A program made the position numbers and the translations under genes. DNA of 64,000 nucleotides from contig VICG01000006.1 in the NCBI GenBank assembly GCA_008692225.1, forward strand, positions 1,617,501 to 1,681,500, given 5' to 3'. The notes under the pieces were generated by a model that saw only the letters and a program-made list of their open reading frames with translations, did not search any database and was not told the origin of the DNA. This document shows positions 12,261 to 24,992 of the stretch, piece by piece. This DNA comes from Monilinia fructicola (taxonomy: Eukaryota; Ascomycota; Leotiomycetes; Helotiales; Sclerotiniaceae). Position 1 is the stretch's first letter, and each line of letters starts with the position of its first letter.

Positions 12261-13720
12261 GTCGTTGATATGATGATTATCCCTCCGATGAGAATGAGAG
12301 GAAGTATTAGAATCGTTTTCAAGACGACGAAAGAGGAATGACATGATCAAATATTTTTTTCTTCCCCTCTTATTCAAATACTCCTCCTAGGGCCATTAAC
12401 GTGATGCGATGTTCGGTGAATGAACAGGGGTCAATGTTAGATATCGAGGGATAATGAGGGATAATGAGGCTACCCAGTGCATCTGACCAACGACAATCGG
12501 TGGATTTATTGTCAATTATGGAATAGTCGATATGCTTAATAAGGGGATCGAGTAACGAGAGGGAAGAGTGAAGGCATTGGAGGTTGTGAGGAGTGAAGGT
12601 CGTGGAGAAAGGGACTCGCGCTGACCAATCAGAAGTCGATAAAAGTCTTGTTTGTCATCTAGAACGCCTTTGAAGGAAAACATCAGCCACAATTGAGCAC
12701 GCCATCGCTCATGATTAAAGCAAAATGATGGTGAAATTATCAATCAATCTCAACCAGACAAGGGAAGGGAAGGAAAGAAAGAGTACAGAGTAAGGCTAAT
12801 TAATGAATGGACGAATGAATAAAAGACTGAAATCCCGAGATGTTTATTCCCTTTTTGGGCCATTTCCTTGTAGTAGTGAGTGTAGTTTCCGAGTAAAGCC
12901 CGTCTTTTCCAGAGTTGGGTATGGATTTGATGTGCTTGATGGGATTGATGTGCCTGATGCTGATGTGCTGGATGTGATTGTCGGACCATTCTGGTGTTCT
13001 GATCTACAGAGTACACGCACATATATTCAAGACGCTTCCAAGGTTGCTTTAACACTTCCATGGTTGTGCACTGTGTACACTGTACACTGTACTCCGTACT
13101 CTGTAAGTGCTGTTTGTGCTTTCTCCTCCTCAACTTCGGGCTTTGAAAGCATCCCAGGGTGGTCGAGTCAAACAAACGTGTACGGAGGATGCATGCACAG
13201 ATGCACCTAGTAGTAGATATCCTCCCCCCCCATGTGTATCTATCTATCTATTTAACTTCACACAAGTCATGAAGGGTATGAACAAATTCTCTAGTGGCAA
13301 GAATTTCGAACTCGAGACGAGATATATTGAACATATCCTCACAGTTTGGCAATCTATCAGTTTGCATTAATTCCTAAATCATTATATAATAAGTGGCCGT
13401 CATCAATGATCTCCTACTTCATGATCATGAACAACTCGATAGGATCCATCAGAGAAGTCCGACTGCGTGGAAGAGAAACCCGCCTACCAGGAAATACCCA
13501 AAGAACGCCACATGTGCTACGAAAACATCATCAAGCTTCGAGCTTTTGTGGATTGATCACCCAGCTCTTCCCGAATATATCAAGAGAACAGCTAGCTGAT
13601 AACTTTCTCCACTCTATACCCTCCCCATCTCACGATAACCCATCCCATTAACACTATAGAGGTTCCATCTAGAATGTCTATTCCCCACTGCCTAAGATGC
13701 CATTATTATCTTGTATGATC
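12261..13720. other. Upstream region of sulfite reductase; no other gene
   Basis: Contains the 5' leader of the sulfite reductase gene, including an in-frame upstream ATG at 12344. Near 12920-12990 there is a degenerate GATGTGCTTGAT-like repeat. A 13071-13107 stretch is rich in TGTACAC and TACTCCGTA palindromes. Open frames here lack ATG starts and domains. Confidence 0.45.
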
Positions 13721-14755
13721 TTACAACTTGCCAATCCCGAGACCTTTAGCAGGAACAGGTGGCCCTGTTCCACTTCTCGCTCTTCGTTCTCTCTCAATAG
13801 TACCTGGAGGTCCATTGAACGTTCTTTGGGTTTTGAAACGTCCATCTAAACCCTTGACCCACGCCTCATCTACTTGGCCACCAAGCCAATATCCTTCACC
13901 GACCTTCACCATAAGTCTACCAAGTTTCCCCTGCCAACCTTGTCCTTGAGGTGAGCCTACTGCGAATGGATTTTCTGCGCGAGCATCGGGGCTTCCATCA
14001 ATGTTGAGGTGTAGTTTTGTTGAAGAGGCTGAATACATATTTTGTCTCAAGACCTGTCGTGCATATGCCATGATGACCAATATAAAGTACACTCGAATCA
14101 ATGTCAAGATTCCAACGACGATGATACTAGGAATGCTTTCCTCGATCCCAACACTTTGTTCAAGAGTTGCTCCAGCGATAGTTCCGTACGCTACCGCATC
14201 TTGTCCAGCGCCAGATCCTGGTGAGGCAACAACGTTCACTGCGCTGACATTGAATTTTGGGCTCGTGAAACCTGCCGTCTCATCCATGGTTCCGCTCCCT
14301 GGAGCGGCGCTTGGAATACCCTTATTAGATTGGCCTGCGCTCACAGCTAGGAGCCATGTTACTGCGAAAGCGGCGGTAAAAGCAGTGTTGATAATTGTAT
14401 CGAACAGGTAGAACCATGCGAGGGCTAAACAGTGAAAGGGTGTTTGTTTGCGGATATGAGGCATAAGGACCGCAATAAGGGCCAGCGCGGCAACGGAATA
14501 TATGTACATCGAAAGTTGTAAAGGCGATAATTTTAGGCCGGCGAGAACTGCGAGAAGACCATAGAAACCAGTAACTTTGTTGAATATCATCGATAATGAA
14601 ATCATCTCCGTGCCAGTACGGAGAGTCATGAGATATAGGAACGTCTATTTATCGATGAACATTAGTCTTCTTATGGGCGACAAAGGATTGTGATGGCTGA
14701 GAATACATACCCTAGGACGAGGGACTCGCACCCATCGCGGTAAGAAAACCATCAT
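13721..14755 (-). CDS. KEI1: Inositolphosphorylceramide synthase subunit Kei1
   Basis: Exons 14711-14755 and 13721-14644 encode 322 residues; the 66-nt intron starts GTATGT and joins in phase 0. Kei1 is the Golgi partner of the catalytic subunit Aur1 and is needed for complex-sphingolipid synthesis. The conserved N-terminal block TGTEMISLSMIFNKVTGFYG is followed by a hydrophobic segment, LSMYIYSVAALALIAVLM. Further predicted membrane segments lie at LAWFYLFDTIINTAFTAAFA and IIVVGILTLIRVYFILVIMA. The cytosolic tail is basic and Gly/Pro-rich and ends near GLGIGKL. Two adjacent ATGs (14755 and 14752) are both possible starts. Identification rests on the DUF1753/Kei1-like pattern and topology; no frame damage is seen. 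Confidence 0.9.
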
Positions 14756-15330
14756 GAAATTGTATGAAGAGTGAGCTCGTCAATAGATTGTGACGAGAAG
14801 TATAAAATTCACGAATGCGCCGGAAAAAATGATGAGAGTCGTTCGTGAATGATAACTTGGAAGAGATGTTTTTTCGGATCTTCGGATTGGGCTGTTTATG
14901 TAAGCCGCCTGCAGTACCTAAATTTGGATCGGCCAAATCTTAAAGGGGTTGGACTCCAAGGTTCCAAGGTTCCAAGGTTCCAAGGTTGTGTGAAGTACTC
15001 CGGATACGTATACGTACTTGTAGGTACCCATTATTGAAGTTGGTAAAAAGAAATTCAACATACAGAGTACTATCAAATACCGTGGACACTTGTAAAGCTG
15101 GAATTAGTGAGGTAAAAGTGCGTTCTATTATTCCAGAATCTGATCACTTAGCTTCTTACCCCTAGTCTACAGTATCTTCAAGAGCTCATTATTAATAAAG
15201 TACGCCAAAGATGTACGCTATTGATATCATATAAATCCGCTTCGGAACGCTATGCACCTATCCTTTCAAAGTCCCAATTAAGACAAGCATCGAAAAGAAC
15301 CTCATTACTCCCATTATTTCTTGTCCTCAT
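14756..15330. other. Intergenic with an 8-bp minisatellite
   Basis: Between Kei1 and the 3' end of Ypt6. It contains about four copies of GTTCCAAG in tandem at 14955-14986 and several TACTCCGGATACGTA-like palindromic stretches. No gene is visible. Confidence 0.5.
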
Positions 15331-16230
<900 letters not shown>

Positions 16231-16556
16231 TGTGAAGATTCAGAATATGAAGACAACAAACGGATTTATTGATTGACCAAGATATCTACAAGGGACCCGT
16301 GAAAGTTGTGAGATTATCTTGGTATGGCAGCAGTTTAAAGTGTTGAAACAAAGGAGGACTTCCAGAAGCTTGCTTCAATAGTCCTTGTCCTTTACCCTTA
16401 GCCTGACCGCCCATAAATTGTTTTGGAGGCGGCCGAGGTCGGCTTTTGGCTTGGATGGGTTACCGTAGCTATCAGAAATTTTATCGTAATCAATATCAAA
16501 ATTATTTTCTCGCAATCATCGAAGTTCTGAAGGTTTCACCAAAACAACATCACAAA
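16231..16556. promoter_or_regulatory. Divergent promoter of Ypt6 and Nop53
   Basis: The 326 bp between two start codons pointing away from each other must hold both promoters and leaders. A short GC-rich stretch (16429-16441, GGAGGCGGCCGAG) lies near its centre; no TATA box is clear. Shared regulation of the two genes is inference only. Confidence 0.55.
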
Positions 16557-17920
16557 ATGCCGGTCCTCAAACCACTTGCAGGCTCCAAAGGTGCCCCTCA
16601 ACAACATAAACAAACTTCAAGAAAGGGAAAGAAAGCGTGGAGAAAGAATGTTGATGTTACAGAAGTCCAGGAGGGGTTGGAAGAAGTTAGAGATGAATTG
16701 ATTGCAGGGTACGAGTATTTGTACATTCATTCATTCAACATCACTAACTCAATTGTAGTGGAGTCATCGCTGAGAAGGATTCCGCTGATCTTTTCACTTT
16801 GGATACTGCTGGAGATGCTGCGATACCGAAGAAATATTTGAAGGCCTCCAAACCACTCAAGGCTGACGAGATCATTGCTCAACGCTCTGCTGTTCCAGCT
16901 GTATCGATGAAAAAGCGCCCGGGACAAGGTACTACAGATGGAATTATCGAGCCGAAGCGCCAAAGAACTGGTTACATCTCTCATAAAGAGCTAACTCGAC
17001 TACGCAAGATTGCCGATGGACATCAAGAGAACACGGTTGAAGTCACAGAGGCTTCATTTGATCCTTGGGATGAGCAAAGAGATATAGAAGAAGCAACACA
17101 AGATCCAAGATTCTCGTTCCTCGAGAAGGCCAAGAAGACAACGATTCCTAGTTCGTGGAAACAAAAGCCAATTTCATTGGCAGCCAGTGGAAAAGATATT
17201 CCTGCCGTCAAGAAGCCAGAAGGAGGTTTCAGTTATAATCCTGTATTCACAGATTACGAAGAAAGATTGATAACTGAGGGAGAGAAGGAGCTTGCAGCGG
17301 AGAAAAAGCGGCTAGCTGCCATCGAGGCGGAACGAATAAAGCGAGAAGCGGCGGCAAAGTCTGCGGCTGAGGCGGAAGCAGCTGAAGCTAGGGCTGATAT
17401 GTCAGAGTGGGAAGAAGATTCTGCATGGGAGGGCTTTGAGAGTGGTGCAGAAGATGTCCGCTTGAATGCCAAGAGGCCGGAGAGGAAAACCCAAGCTCAA
17501 CGAAATAGGATAAAGAGGAGAAAAGAAGAAGAGAGGAAAGCAAAAATGGCTGCCCATAACAAGAAGAAAGAAGAACAAGCTGCACAGGTTAAGAAGTTGG
17601 CCAAAGCTCTTTCAGAGAAAGAAAAGACTCGCTCATTGGCGGTTGTAGAGGACGATAGTAGTGAAGGTGATGATATGGAACTGCGAAGAAGGAAATTAGG
17701 GAAGATCTCCTTACCAGAGAGGGATCTTGAGCTTGTCTTGCCAGATGAGTTGCAAGAATCATTGAGATTACTGAAACCAGAGGGGAACTTGTTGAAGGAT
17801 CGGTACAGAAATATGTTGGTTCGTGGAAAGGTTGAGAGTAGACGCCCTATCAGTTTCGCAAAGAAGGCAAAGAGAAAGGCTACGGAGAAGTGGACGCACA
17901 AGGATTTCATGTTACATTAA
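16557..17920 (+). CDS. NOP53: Ribosome biogenesis protein Nop53
   Basis: Exons 16557-16708 and 16759-17920 encode 437 residues; the 50-nt intron splits a glycine codon 2+1. Nop53 acts in the nucleolus in 60S subunit maturation, recruiting the exosome helicase Mtr4 to process the 7S precursor of 5.8S rRNA. Family hallmarks: an N-terminal basic block with SRKGKKAWRKNV; the segment ADLFTLDTAGD; the KKRP motif followed by a long charged central coiled-coil rich in Lys/Glu/Ala (about residues 180-310); and a C-terminal KVESRRPISFAKKAKRK close to the end. KKAWRKN and DLFTLDT are typical of Nop53/GLTSCR2 proteins. The coding frame is intact. Confidence 0.95.
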
Positions 17921-18232
17921 GGCCAAGATGGACAGAAACTACAGCTTTTCACGTGATAACGCGTGAATTAATACCCAATAGAATACTCACCCATGTTCGT
18001 CTTTTCGATTCTGCATCAGATTCTATCTACTTTTGCTTTTGAGGAAAGAATTTACACATCGAGGTTCTCTTTCTATCTGTCTCTTTTAACTCAACAACAA
18101 CCACCCTGGGCAGCTTTGAGATCAATTTGTTGAAGCTAGGCAAATACTAAATCACCCCACAGTTCCTATTCTGTCACTTCCTACAATTACCATCAAAGTT
18201 CTACCACATATCTTCCAACTGCTCTCAAAACT
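17921..18232. other. Intergenic, downstream of Nop53
   Basis: Short region with the Nop53 3' end. It has a CACGTGATAACGCGTG stretch at 17950-17965 and no gene. Confidence 0.4.
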
Positions 18233-19313
18233 GTGTCTAAAGGCAGAATTGAGAGTGAACATAGTAGAACGGTAGCATCTCTTACGGAAGATGGCTTAAC
18301 CATAGAAGATCTATACAGTTTGGGATCCAGCTTGGAATTAGGCGGGGAACTTATCGACTTCGCTGTTTATCATTCAAACGGACACCTATTCAATGCTGCG
18401 GACAATCCGATGGCAGTCTGTAGCTATGTTTCCCCTTCAAGTTTGGGCTTGTTACTGAACTTAATGGCACAAGACAAACTTAATGGGGGCCTAGATGTTG
18501 GTTGTTGTCAAGGTGCAAGCGTGCAACCTCATAATCTGGCTTGTCAACTGGTCCTTCCAACATCTTAAACTACCTAATAAAATCATCTGAATCGAGCTCA
18601 TATCGGCCCAATTCAAATCATTACTTCTTCAAAGCCTTTCTTATCCAAGTCAGTTGGTCGAATTGCATCTTTTACGTTTATACTCTTTCTGTATTCGACG
18701 AGTCATATCATTTGGTTCATTTAAATCTGCATGGTTTTTGATGTTGCGTCTTTAGCTACCCAGAGGTCTTAGGAATTCCGTGGACATGAAAGGATAATCC
18801 TTTGGTATCAGGGGCAACTTAATATTTGGAAATGCTGTATTTGTACCGGTTTGGTAGTGCGTTGACGTGTGAAATACTGTCGGGGATTGGTGCCAGAGGA
18901 GCTGTAGGAAGCTCCTCTCATAACTTTACTTTAGACAGTTGAAGGTTCAACACTTTATATGAATTTTGAACCACTTTGCTTCAAATTGAATATTGAAGTA
19001 TCGGCCGAAAGGATCAGTGAGACGAGCTCCGTAGATGATAAAGCAACCAAGGTTCGTCTCTCAGCCGCAAACACAAACTTGTGGGTAGATGAGAAGATAG
19101 CATGGGCACACACTTCTTCAAAAGTCCAAATCTCGACTGGCTACCAAGGAAAAGTTGCAGTCCGTGACCCATGAATTTGAATATCTCGTAAGGGCCATTG
19201 ACGAGGCAAATGCTCTTGCCCACGTTCGCCTGATACTTGAAATCAAAACCACAGTGCAAACTTTGCCGGACAAAGGTCTAAATCCGCATTCCTTGAATGT
19301 ACGAGAGCCTTGA
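18233..19313 (+). pseudogene. Unidentified broken or multi-exon locus
   Basis: Two plus-strand stretches look coding but have no shared frame or clear start. 18233-18568 has no ATG (it opens at a GTG) and reads with mixed charge and a Cys-rich end (DVGCCQGASVQ). The second, about 18934-19313, begins after a TTTAG acceptor-like site with STLYMNFEPL. It shifts frame by one base at an AAAA run at 19120-19123, then continues as an alpha-helical-looking segment (LQSVTHEFEYLVRAIDEA) to a TGA at 19311. I recognise no domain. It may be a degraded gene or a real gene with introns I could not resolve. Confidence 0.3.
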
Positions 19314-19789
19314 CAATTGCATCTTAATATGAAAGCATTCTCATGCAGTCTGAATCACCTATTCATAGATGTTTGTTTTCGCTACCTACCCAAGGAAACA
19401 GCCATCGGTAGAAATAAAGCCAGTGAAATCACTTAAAAGTATCAAATACAATCAATGAATGTTTGACTCAATATCGAATTTTCAGATGTCCGTGACGAGA
19501 AGGACTTCTTGGAATGGGGTCAGTCGAAATACCGGCACCAATTTTGAGAAACTTTGATAATATCTTCGTAAACATATAGGTACTAGGTATGTAGGTAGGT
19601 AGATAGGTATATTTGTTTTGAATTGGTTCTTTATACGGAGCTTCAGTATGGCGTAGTGTTGATATAAAGCTAGCGGCCGCACAGCCCGCTTCCAATTCCA
19701 ATTGATCAGCCAAGCCATCTCGACCATCAAATCGACTCATATATATATTATAACTTCATTCGTGCAATGCTTTCGGTACAAATGGGGCC
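19314..19789. other. Intergenic, upstream of the CLC gene
   Basis: AT-rich promoter region. A GTAGGTA-type repeat with TAGGTATG variants lies at 19577-19610. A 90-codon minus-strand open frame has no ATG-supported family match and is not called. Confidence 0.45.
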
Positions 19790-22604
19790 ATGAACTCACG
19801 ATCGTCTTCTTTCTCTGTGCCATCAGCGCGCCTCCACCAACGTCCCTCGTTCTCTCATCGTTTATCCTTCGCCGTTTCAAGTGCTGAACAAGGCGAGGCT
19901 ACCAATGTGCCGAATGTCGCAGAACGTCAGATTGATGAGGAAATTGAGGAGATTAAACGTTATGAGGTGTGTTACGGCCATTCTTCTTCAGACTCATTTT
20001 GTGGAATACATGTGCTCATTATAGTTCGCTAGGATTTCACAACTATAGGTAATACCCCTCCTTTATTTGGTTTGCGACAATGAAGTTGACACCTCTCAAA
20101 GATTGGGTTCAAGATGCGGCAAGAGAACAAATACGCAGGAAAGTTCGAAAGAGGGAAAAGGCTGGTTTCTTTGAAAGAGGAGGACACGCGGGATGGAGAT
20201 ATAGTTTATGGGAATCTTATGATGCGGCGCAAGCTTGGATTGTGGTCACTATTATAGGTATGAGATGGTATAGATATAGCGTCGAGAGGCATGCTGATGC
20301 GGGAGAATTTTAGGAGCTGCAATTGGTCTCAATGCGGCATTTTTGAATATAATCACGGAATGGCTTTCGGACATCAAGCTAGGTTATTGCAAGACGGGAT
20401 TTTACCTCAATGAGAGTTTTTGTTGCTGGGGAGAAGACAGTGGCATGTATTTGACTACTAGATTCAGAGAAGCTATGCTAATTGGGGTCAGGATGTGATG
20501 ATTGGCATAGGTGGAGTTCTTTCTGGCCCGTCAATTATGTGATATATACTTTATTTGCTGTAAGTGTTCCCCCTTCATTCAGCCCCACTCATTCTAACAG
20601 TTTTAGACGATGTTCGCATTAACTTCAGCAAGTCTCGTAAGGTTGTTTGCTCCGTATGCAGCTGGATCCGGGATTTCTGAGATAAAATGTATCATTGCCG
20701 GATTTGTCATGAAAGGATTTCTTGGATTCTGGACTTTGATCATAAAATCAGTGGCACTTCCTTTGGCGATTGCATCTGGTTTATCAGTAGGTAAAGAAGG
20801 ACCAAGTGTTCATTATGCAGTATGTACCGGCAATGTCATTTCCAGACTATTCGAAAAATATAAACGAAATGCATCCAAAACACGAGAGATTCTAAGTGCT
20901 TGTGCAGCAGCTGGTGTTGCTGTAGCATTCGGTAGCCCTATCGGAGGTGTTTTATTTTCCCTTGAGGAAATGTCCTCATACTTTCCTTTGAAGACTATGT
21001 GGCGGAGCTACTTTTGTGCATTGGTTGCAACGGCTGTTCTTGCGGCAATGAATCCATTCCGAACTGGTCAGCTTGTCATGTTTCAAGTTCACTATGATCG
21101 TGAATGGCATTTTTTCGAGGTCCTCTTTTACATAGTACTCGGAATATTTGGTGGACTTTATGGGGCATTTATGATCAAGTGGAATTTAAGGGCACAAGCA
21201 TTTCGAAAGAAATATCTCACCAAATATGCAATACTCGAAGCGACTTTATTGGCAACTGGGACTGCTCTGATTTGCTATCCTAACATGTTTCTTCGAATCG
21301 ATATGACAGAAAGTATGGAGATTTTGTTCTTGGAGTGCGAAGGTGCCGAAGATTACAATGGTCTTTGTGATAAGGAAAATCGATGGAGGATGGTTGTTTC
21401 TTTGACTTTGGCGACCATCATTCGAATGTTTCTCGTGATAATTTCATATGGATGTAAAGTTCCAGCGGGAATATTCGTTCCATCTATGGCTATCGGTGCG
21501 TCATTTGGTCGCACCATTGGGATTCTCGTCCAAGCTATTCACGAAGCTTATCCAGCATCTGTCTTTTTCGCCTCTTGCCAACCGGATGTGCCCTGCATTA
21601 CACCAGGAACATATGCTTTCCTTGGTGCAGCAGCTGCCTTAAGCGGTATTATGCATATCACTGTCTCCGTCGTTGTCATCATGTTCGAGCTTACAGGTGC
21701 CACTACCTACATTCTCCCAACTATGATTGTTGTCGGTGTAACGAAAGCTGTCTCTGAATTTTTTGAAAAGGGTGGTATAGCGGATCGTATGATATGGTTC
21801 AATGGGTTCCCTTTCCTCGATAACAAAGAAGAGCATGCTTTTGGCGTGCCAGTATCTCAAGTCATGACGGCTGATGTAGTTCTTTTACCAACAACCGGCT
21901 ATACAATGAAGCATTTAGAAAATTTGCTTCTTGAGGATCGTTATCAAGGATTTCCCATTGTTGAGGATCGCGCTTCTAAGATTCTTGTTGGATACATTGG
22001 CCGGACAGAATTGCGGTATGCGATCGATCGTGTTAAGAGGGATAGAACCATCTCTCCAACAGCAAAATGTTATTTTTCACATCCGAACAATAACTCAACT
22101 CATGAATCCTTCACCCCATTTACACCAGCTGTTTCTACATCGTTTGAAGGTATGGCATCATCATCTGTGGACTTTAGTCGATTCATAGATTCAACGCCAG
22201 TTACTGTCCATCCTCGACTACCACTAGAAACCGTTATGGAACTATTTCAAAAGATTGGACCTCGAGTAATCCTTATTGAACATTATGGTAAACTCGAAGG
22301 CCTAGTAACAGTTAAAGATGTCCTAAAATATCAATTCAAAGTGGAAGCCAACGAAGGATTCAGAGAAGAAAGAGATAGAGCTTTATCGAACAACGAAGAG
22401 AGGCTTTGGGGTGTGATGAGAAGTGTTGGGTTCTGGGTGGGTAATAAAGTACATAGTGCTAGTGGCGGGAAAATTAGACTTGCTAGTGGAGAGACGATAG
22501 GAAGGAGGGGGAGTCCAAGATTTCCACAAGATCATGGGAATGAATATATAATGGATGGGACAGAAGAGAATTTTGAAGAAGAAGTTGAGTTAGAGGACAG
22601 GTAG
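19790..22604 (+). CDS. CLC-type chloride channel/transporter with CBS domains
   Basis: Six exons: 19790-19966, 20033-20048, 20102-20257, 20314-20442, 20492-20559, 20607-22604, giving 847 residues with matching phases. Exon 2 is 16 nt. Diagnostic CLC segments are all present: GSGISEIK (selectivity loop 1), GKEGPSVHYA (with the gating glutamate), GSPIGGVLFSLEE, and VPAGIFVPSMAIGASFGR. A CBS-domain pair follows about from residue 580 (VSQVMTADVVLLP, then LVTVKDVLKYQ). The gating glutamate suggests Cl-/H+ exchange, as for yeast Gef1, in Golgi, endosome or vacuole membranes (inference). Intron 4 appears to use a GC donor at 20443; a GT donor three bases upstream would replace Ser-Gly by Arg. The frame is intact. 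Confidence 0.95.
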
Positions 22605-23049
22605 ATAGATAAAACTGGGCACGAAATAATATGAATGACTTTATTTATACCCTTTGTAGTTCAACATGACAGTTTAGTGCAGAAAGGCTATAAAGAGATG
22701 GATATTTTGTATACTTGGCGATGGTGCCACCCTCTAAAGCCAGAAGCGAATCCATGATTGGCTAATAACGAACTGCAAGTGTGATGTAACGCAGTTCAAT
22801 CAATTTACGTCTTCAGTTTTGAAGCTTCATTTCCTAACTCACTCCACCAGCCCTACCCCCCCCCCCCCTGAAAGAAGTTAGCACGAAGAATTCCATGAAT
22901 CTCTCCACCACCTCACAAACCCCGGTAACAAGATCCCCATCGTGAAACTCAACGCGCTCGTCACAAATACCCTATTATCCTTACCCGAGTAGTTTTCCAA
23001 GACCCATTGAACCTCTCACGTACTACACAAAAGACCTCATCCCCAAACC
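22605..23049. other. Intergenic with a poly-C run
   Basis: Between the CLC gene and the deoxyribosyltransferase-like gene. It contains a 13-base C run at 22856-22868 and a C/A-rich leader just before the ATG at 23050. Confidence 0.5.
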
Positions 23050-23701
23050 ATGTCCCAACCCCCCAATCCCCCAAACGCAAACATCGTCATAACACCGCTC
23101 GCAGAGCTCGCCGGAAACGGCCGAGTTCCCACCCGCGATAACCTCCCCCGTCCCATCATCTTCCTCTCCGGAACCACAAACTTCAACGGCGACGAAACGC
23201 GCTGGCAACAAGCTCTCATCGACTCCCTCTTCGCACCCTCCTCCTCCACGGCTACGAGCGACGGCAATACCATGGCCCCATCATCCCCCATCCCACCGCT
23301 GCCCCTCCATCCCCTCACCATAATCGACCCCTACAATCCCACCTGGGACAGCACCTGGAGCGAAGACCCCGCGGATAGCAAATTCGTTGCGCAGGTGGAT
23401 TTTGAGGTTCGTGGATTGGCAATTGCGGATATTGTCGTTGTGGGGTTTCTCGGGAGAGAGGCTCGCGAGGGGATCAGAGGGGTGGGGGCGACGTCGTTGA
23501 TGGAGTTGGGGTTGGGGTTGGGGGGGTGGGGGATGGGGCGAGGGTTTGTGTTGGGGTGGAGAGGGGGTTTTGGAAGGAGGGCTATGTGAGGGTTTTGTGT
23601 GAGGGGTTTGGGTTGGGGTGGCGGGGAGTTTGGAGGGGTTGGTGGAGTGTTTGAGGGGGGTAGTGGAGGAGGTTTGTGGGAGGGGGAGGGGGACGTGGTA
23701 A
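23050..23701 (+). CDS. Nucleoside 2-deoxyribosyltransferase-like protein, frame-disrupted
   Basis: The N-terminal two thirds match the Nuc_deoxyri_tr2 fold: PIIFLSGTTNFNGDETRWQQ, then IIDPYNPTWDSTW, then FVAQVDFEVRGLAIADIVVV and SLMELGLGLG. The family pattern is FLAGT, WDxxW, QxxxE and ELG. After SLMELGLGLG the frame is lost in a G-rich run (23505-23532). Coding resemblance resumes one base back with RVCVGVERGFWKEGYVRVLC, and a second shift at 23621-23626 leads to a plausible acidic C-terminus and a TAA at 23699. Both shifts equal loss of one base in a G run. As the sequence stands, the first frame ends at 23589 (179 residues). The catalytic role of fungal members is not established; base exchange on nucleosides is a family inference. 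Confidence 0.72.
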
Positions 23702-24992
23702 GGATAGGGGGTTGGGAGAAGGGTGGGTTTTTGTGTTGAATTTGTTGGTTATTGGAAAGTCCAAGAGGTTAAGAGGAAGATGATCCACGGCTAGCAATAT
23801 AGGCGACTGGTGGCTGATCTAGGGGTAATTTCTTTTGGGAAATTTGATTTTGAACCCAAGTCTACAGTGGGTGATCAACTAATACAGATCTCCGCACTGT
23901 CATCGAATGGAAAATTTCTAGTTCTGGCTGCGAGGGTATAGTTAAGGGGCAGAAGGAATATGCATTGTATCCCGCTCTCCAGAGACGAGATATATACTGA
24001 ACACTAACGATAAATGCACACGCAATGTTCCAGATCTTTCGAGTTAGCGAGCGTTCTGAGGTGAGATATGAGGAAATATAATACGTGTAGTGCATATTGT
24101 AAAAGCACTCAGCTACGATATTTAGACGAGAGAGATCCATCGCAAAACTCCATCTGAGAAGAGCCGGATATTCGTCCGATAAGTTAAAATAACACCTCTC
24201 GTCCTCCATCTCAACCTATTTTTCTGCTTCCTACTCTCCAAAAATTTCTGTTGCACATCTATGAGAATGAGAAGCAACTCAAAGCTATATATACAAACGC
24301 TCAAGTAGATCCTCCCCACATCCTTACCATCCCTCTCCTCTCCTTTCCTTTCCCTCCCCGTCTGTTCGCTTAAAGAAATCTCTATACACCAAACCCGCAT
24401 GTTGCCGTTAATTTATCAGACATCCTGACAACAATCATCATCACAAGAGACCTCGGGAGAATTAAGTTTTGAATGTATATTTGTAATATCTATCGATATC
24501 TTGGAACGAGATGCAGTGTATGAATCCCAAGGCTACCTAACCTATACATCATCACTAGGTAGTAAAAGCGACAAGATATACTTGCAGAACAAATATGATG
24601 TGACATGACGTTTACCAACACCAATTCACATGGTTGGATGGAATGTGTCTTCGCATCTTTGACTGGTTTATGGAGCGCGATGCAAAGTCAACTCAGGAAA
24701 CTGAGCTGAGAAAGTGAACAAAGCGTGAACATTGTCAAGGATATCTGGACTCACCTTTCGTTGTGGCATCGATTTCGGTATATGAGACATCAATCACAAA
24801 TCACCAAGAAAGCACGTTCATACTTTGTGAAATTGTAGGACTTTTGGAAGTCAGGTGGTCAGAACAAGTTTTAATTCGCTTTACTTGGAAAAGAGAAACC
24901 TGTTCGTGGACTGGGGAGAAGAAATTGAATAGTCTTGTTGCTCAGGATTGCATAATTCGTGTGTAGCTCCCTCCAAAAACGCGTTACAATAA
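23702..24992. other. Intergenic, no supported gene
   Basis: About 1.3 kb. A minus-strand ATG frame at 23862-24209 (115 codons) has no recognised motif, and pyrimidine-rich DNA at 24310-24365 looks like promoter or low-complexity sequence. I see nothing firmer. Confidence 0.4.

Noticed and set aside
23862..24209. 115-codon minus-strand ATG frame
   Set aside because: No recognisable motif, no intron signals and no neighbouring support; it could be chance.
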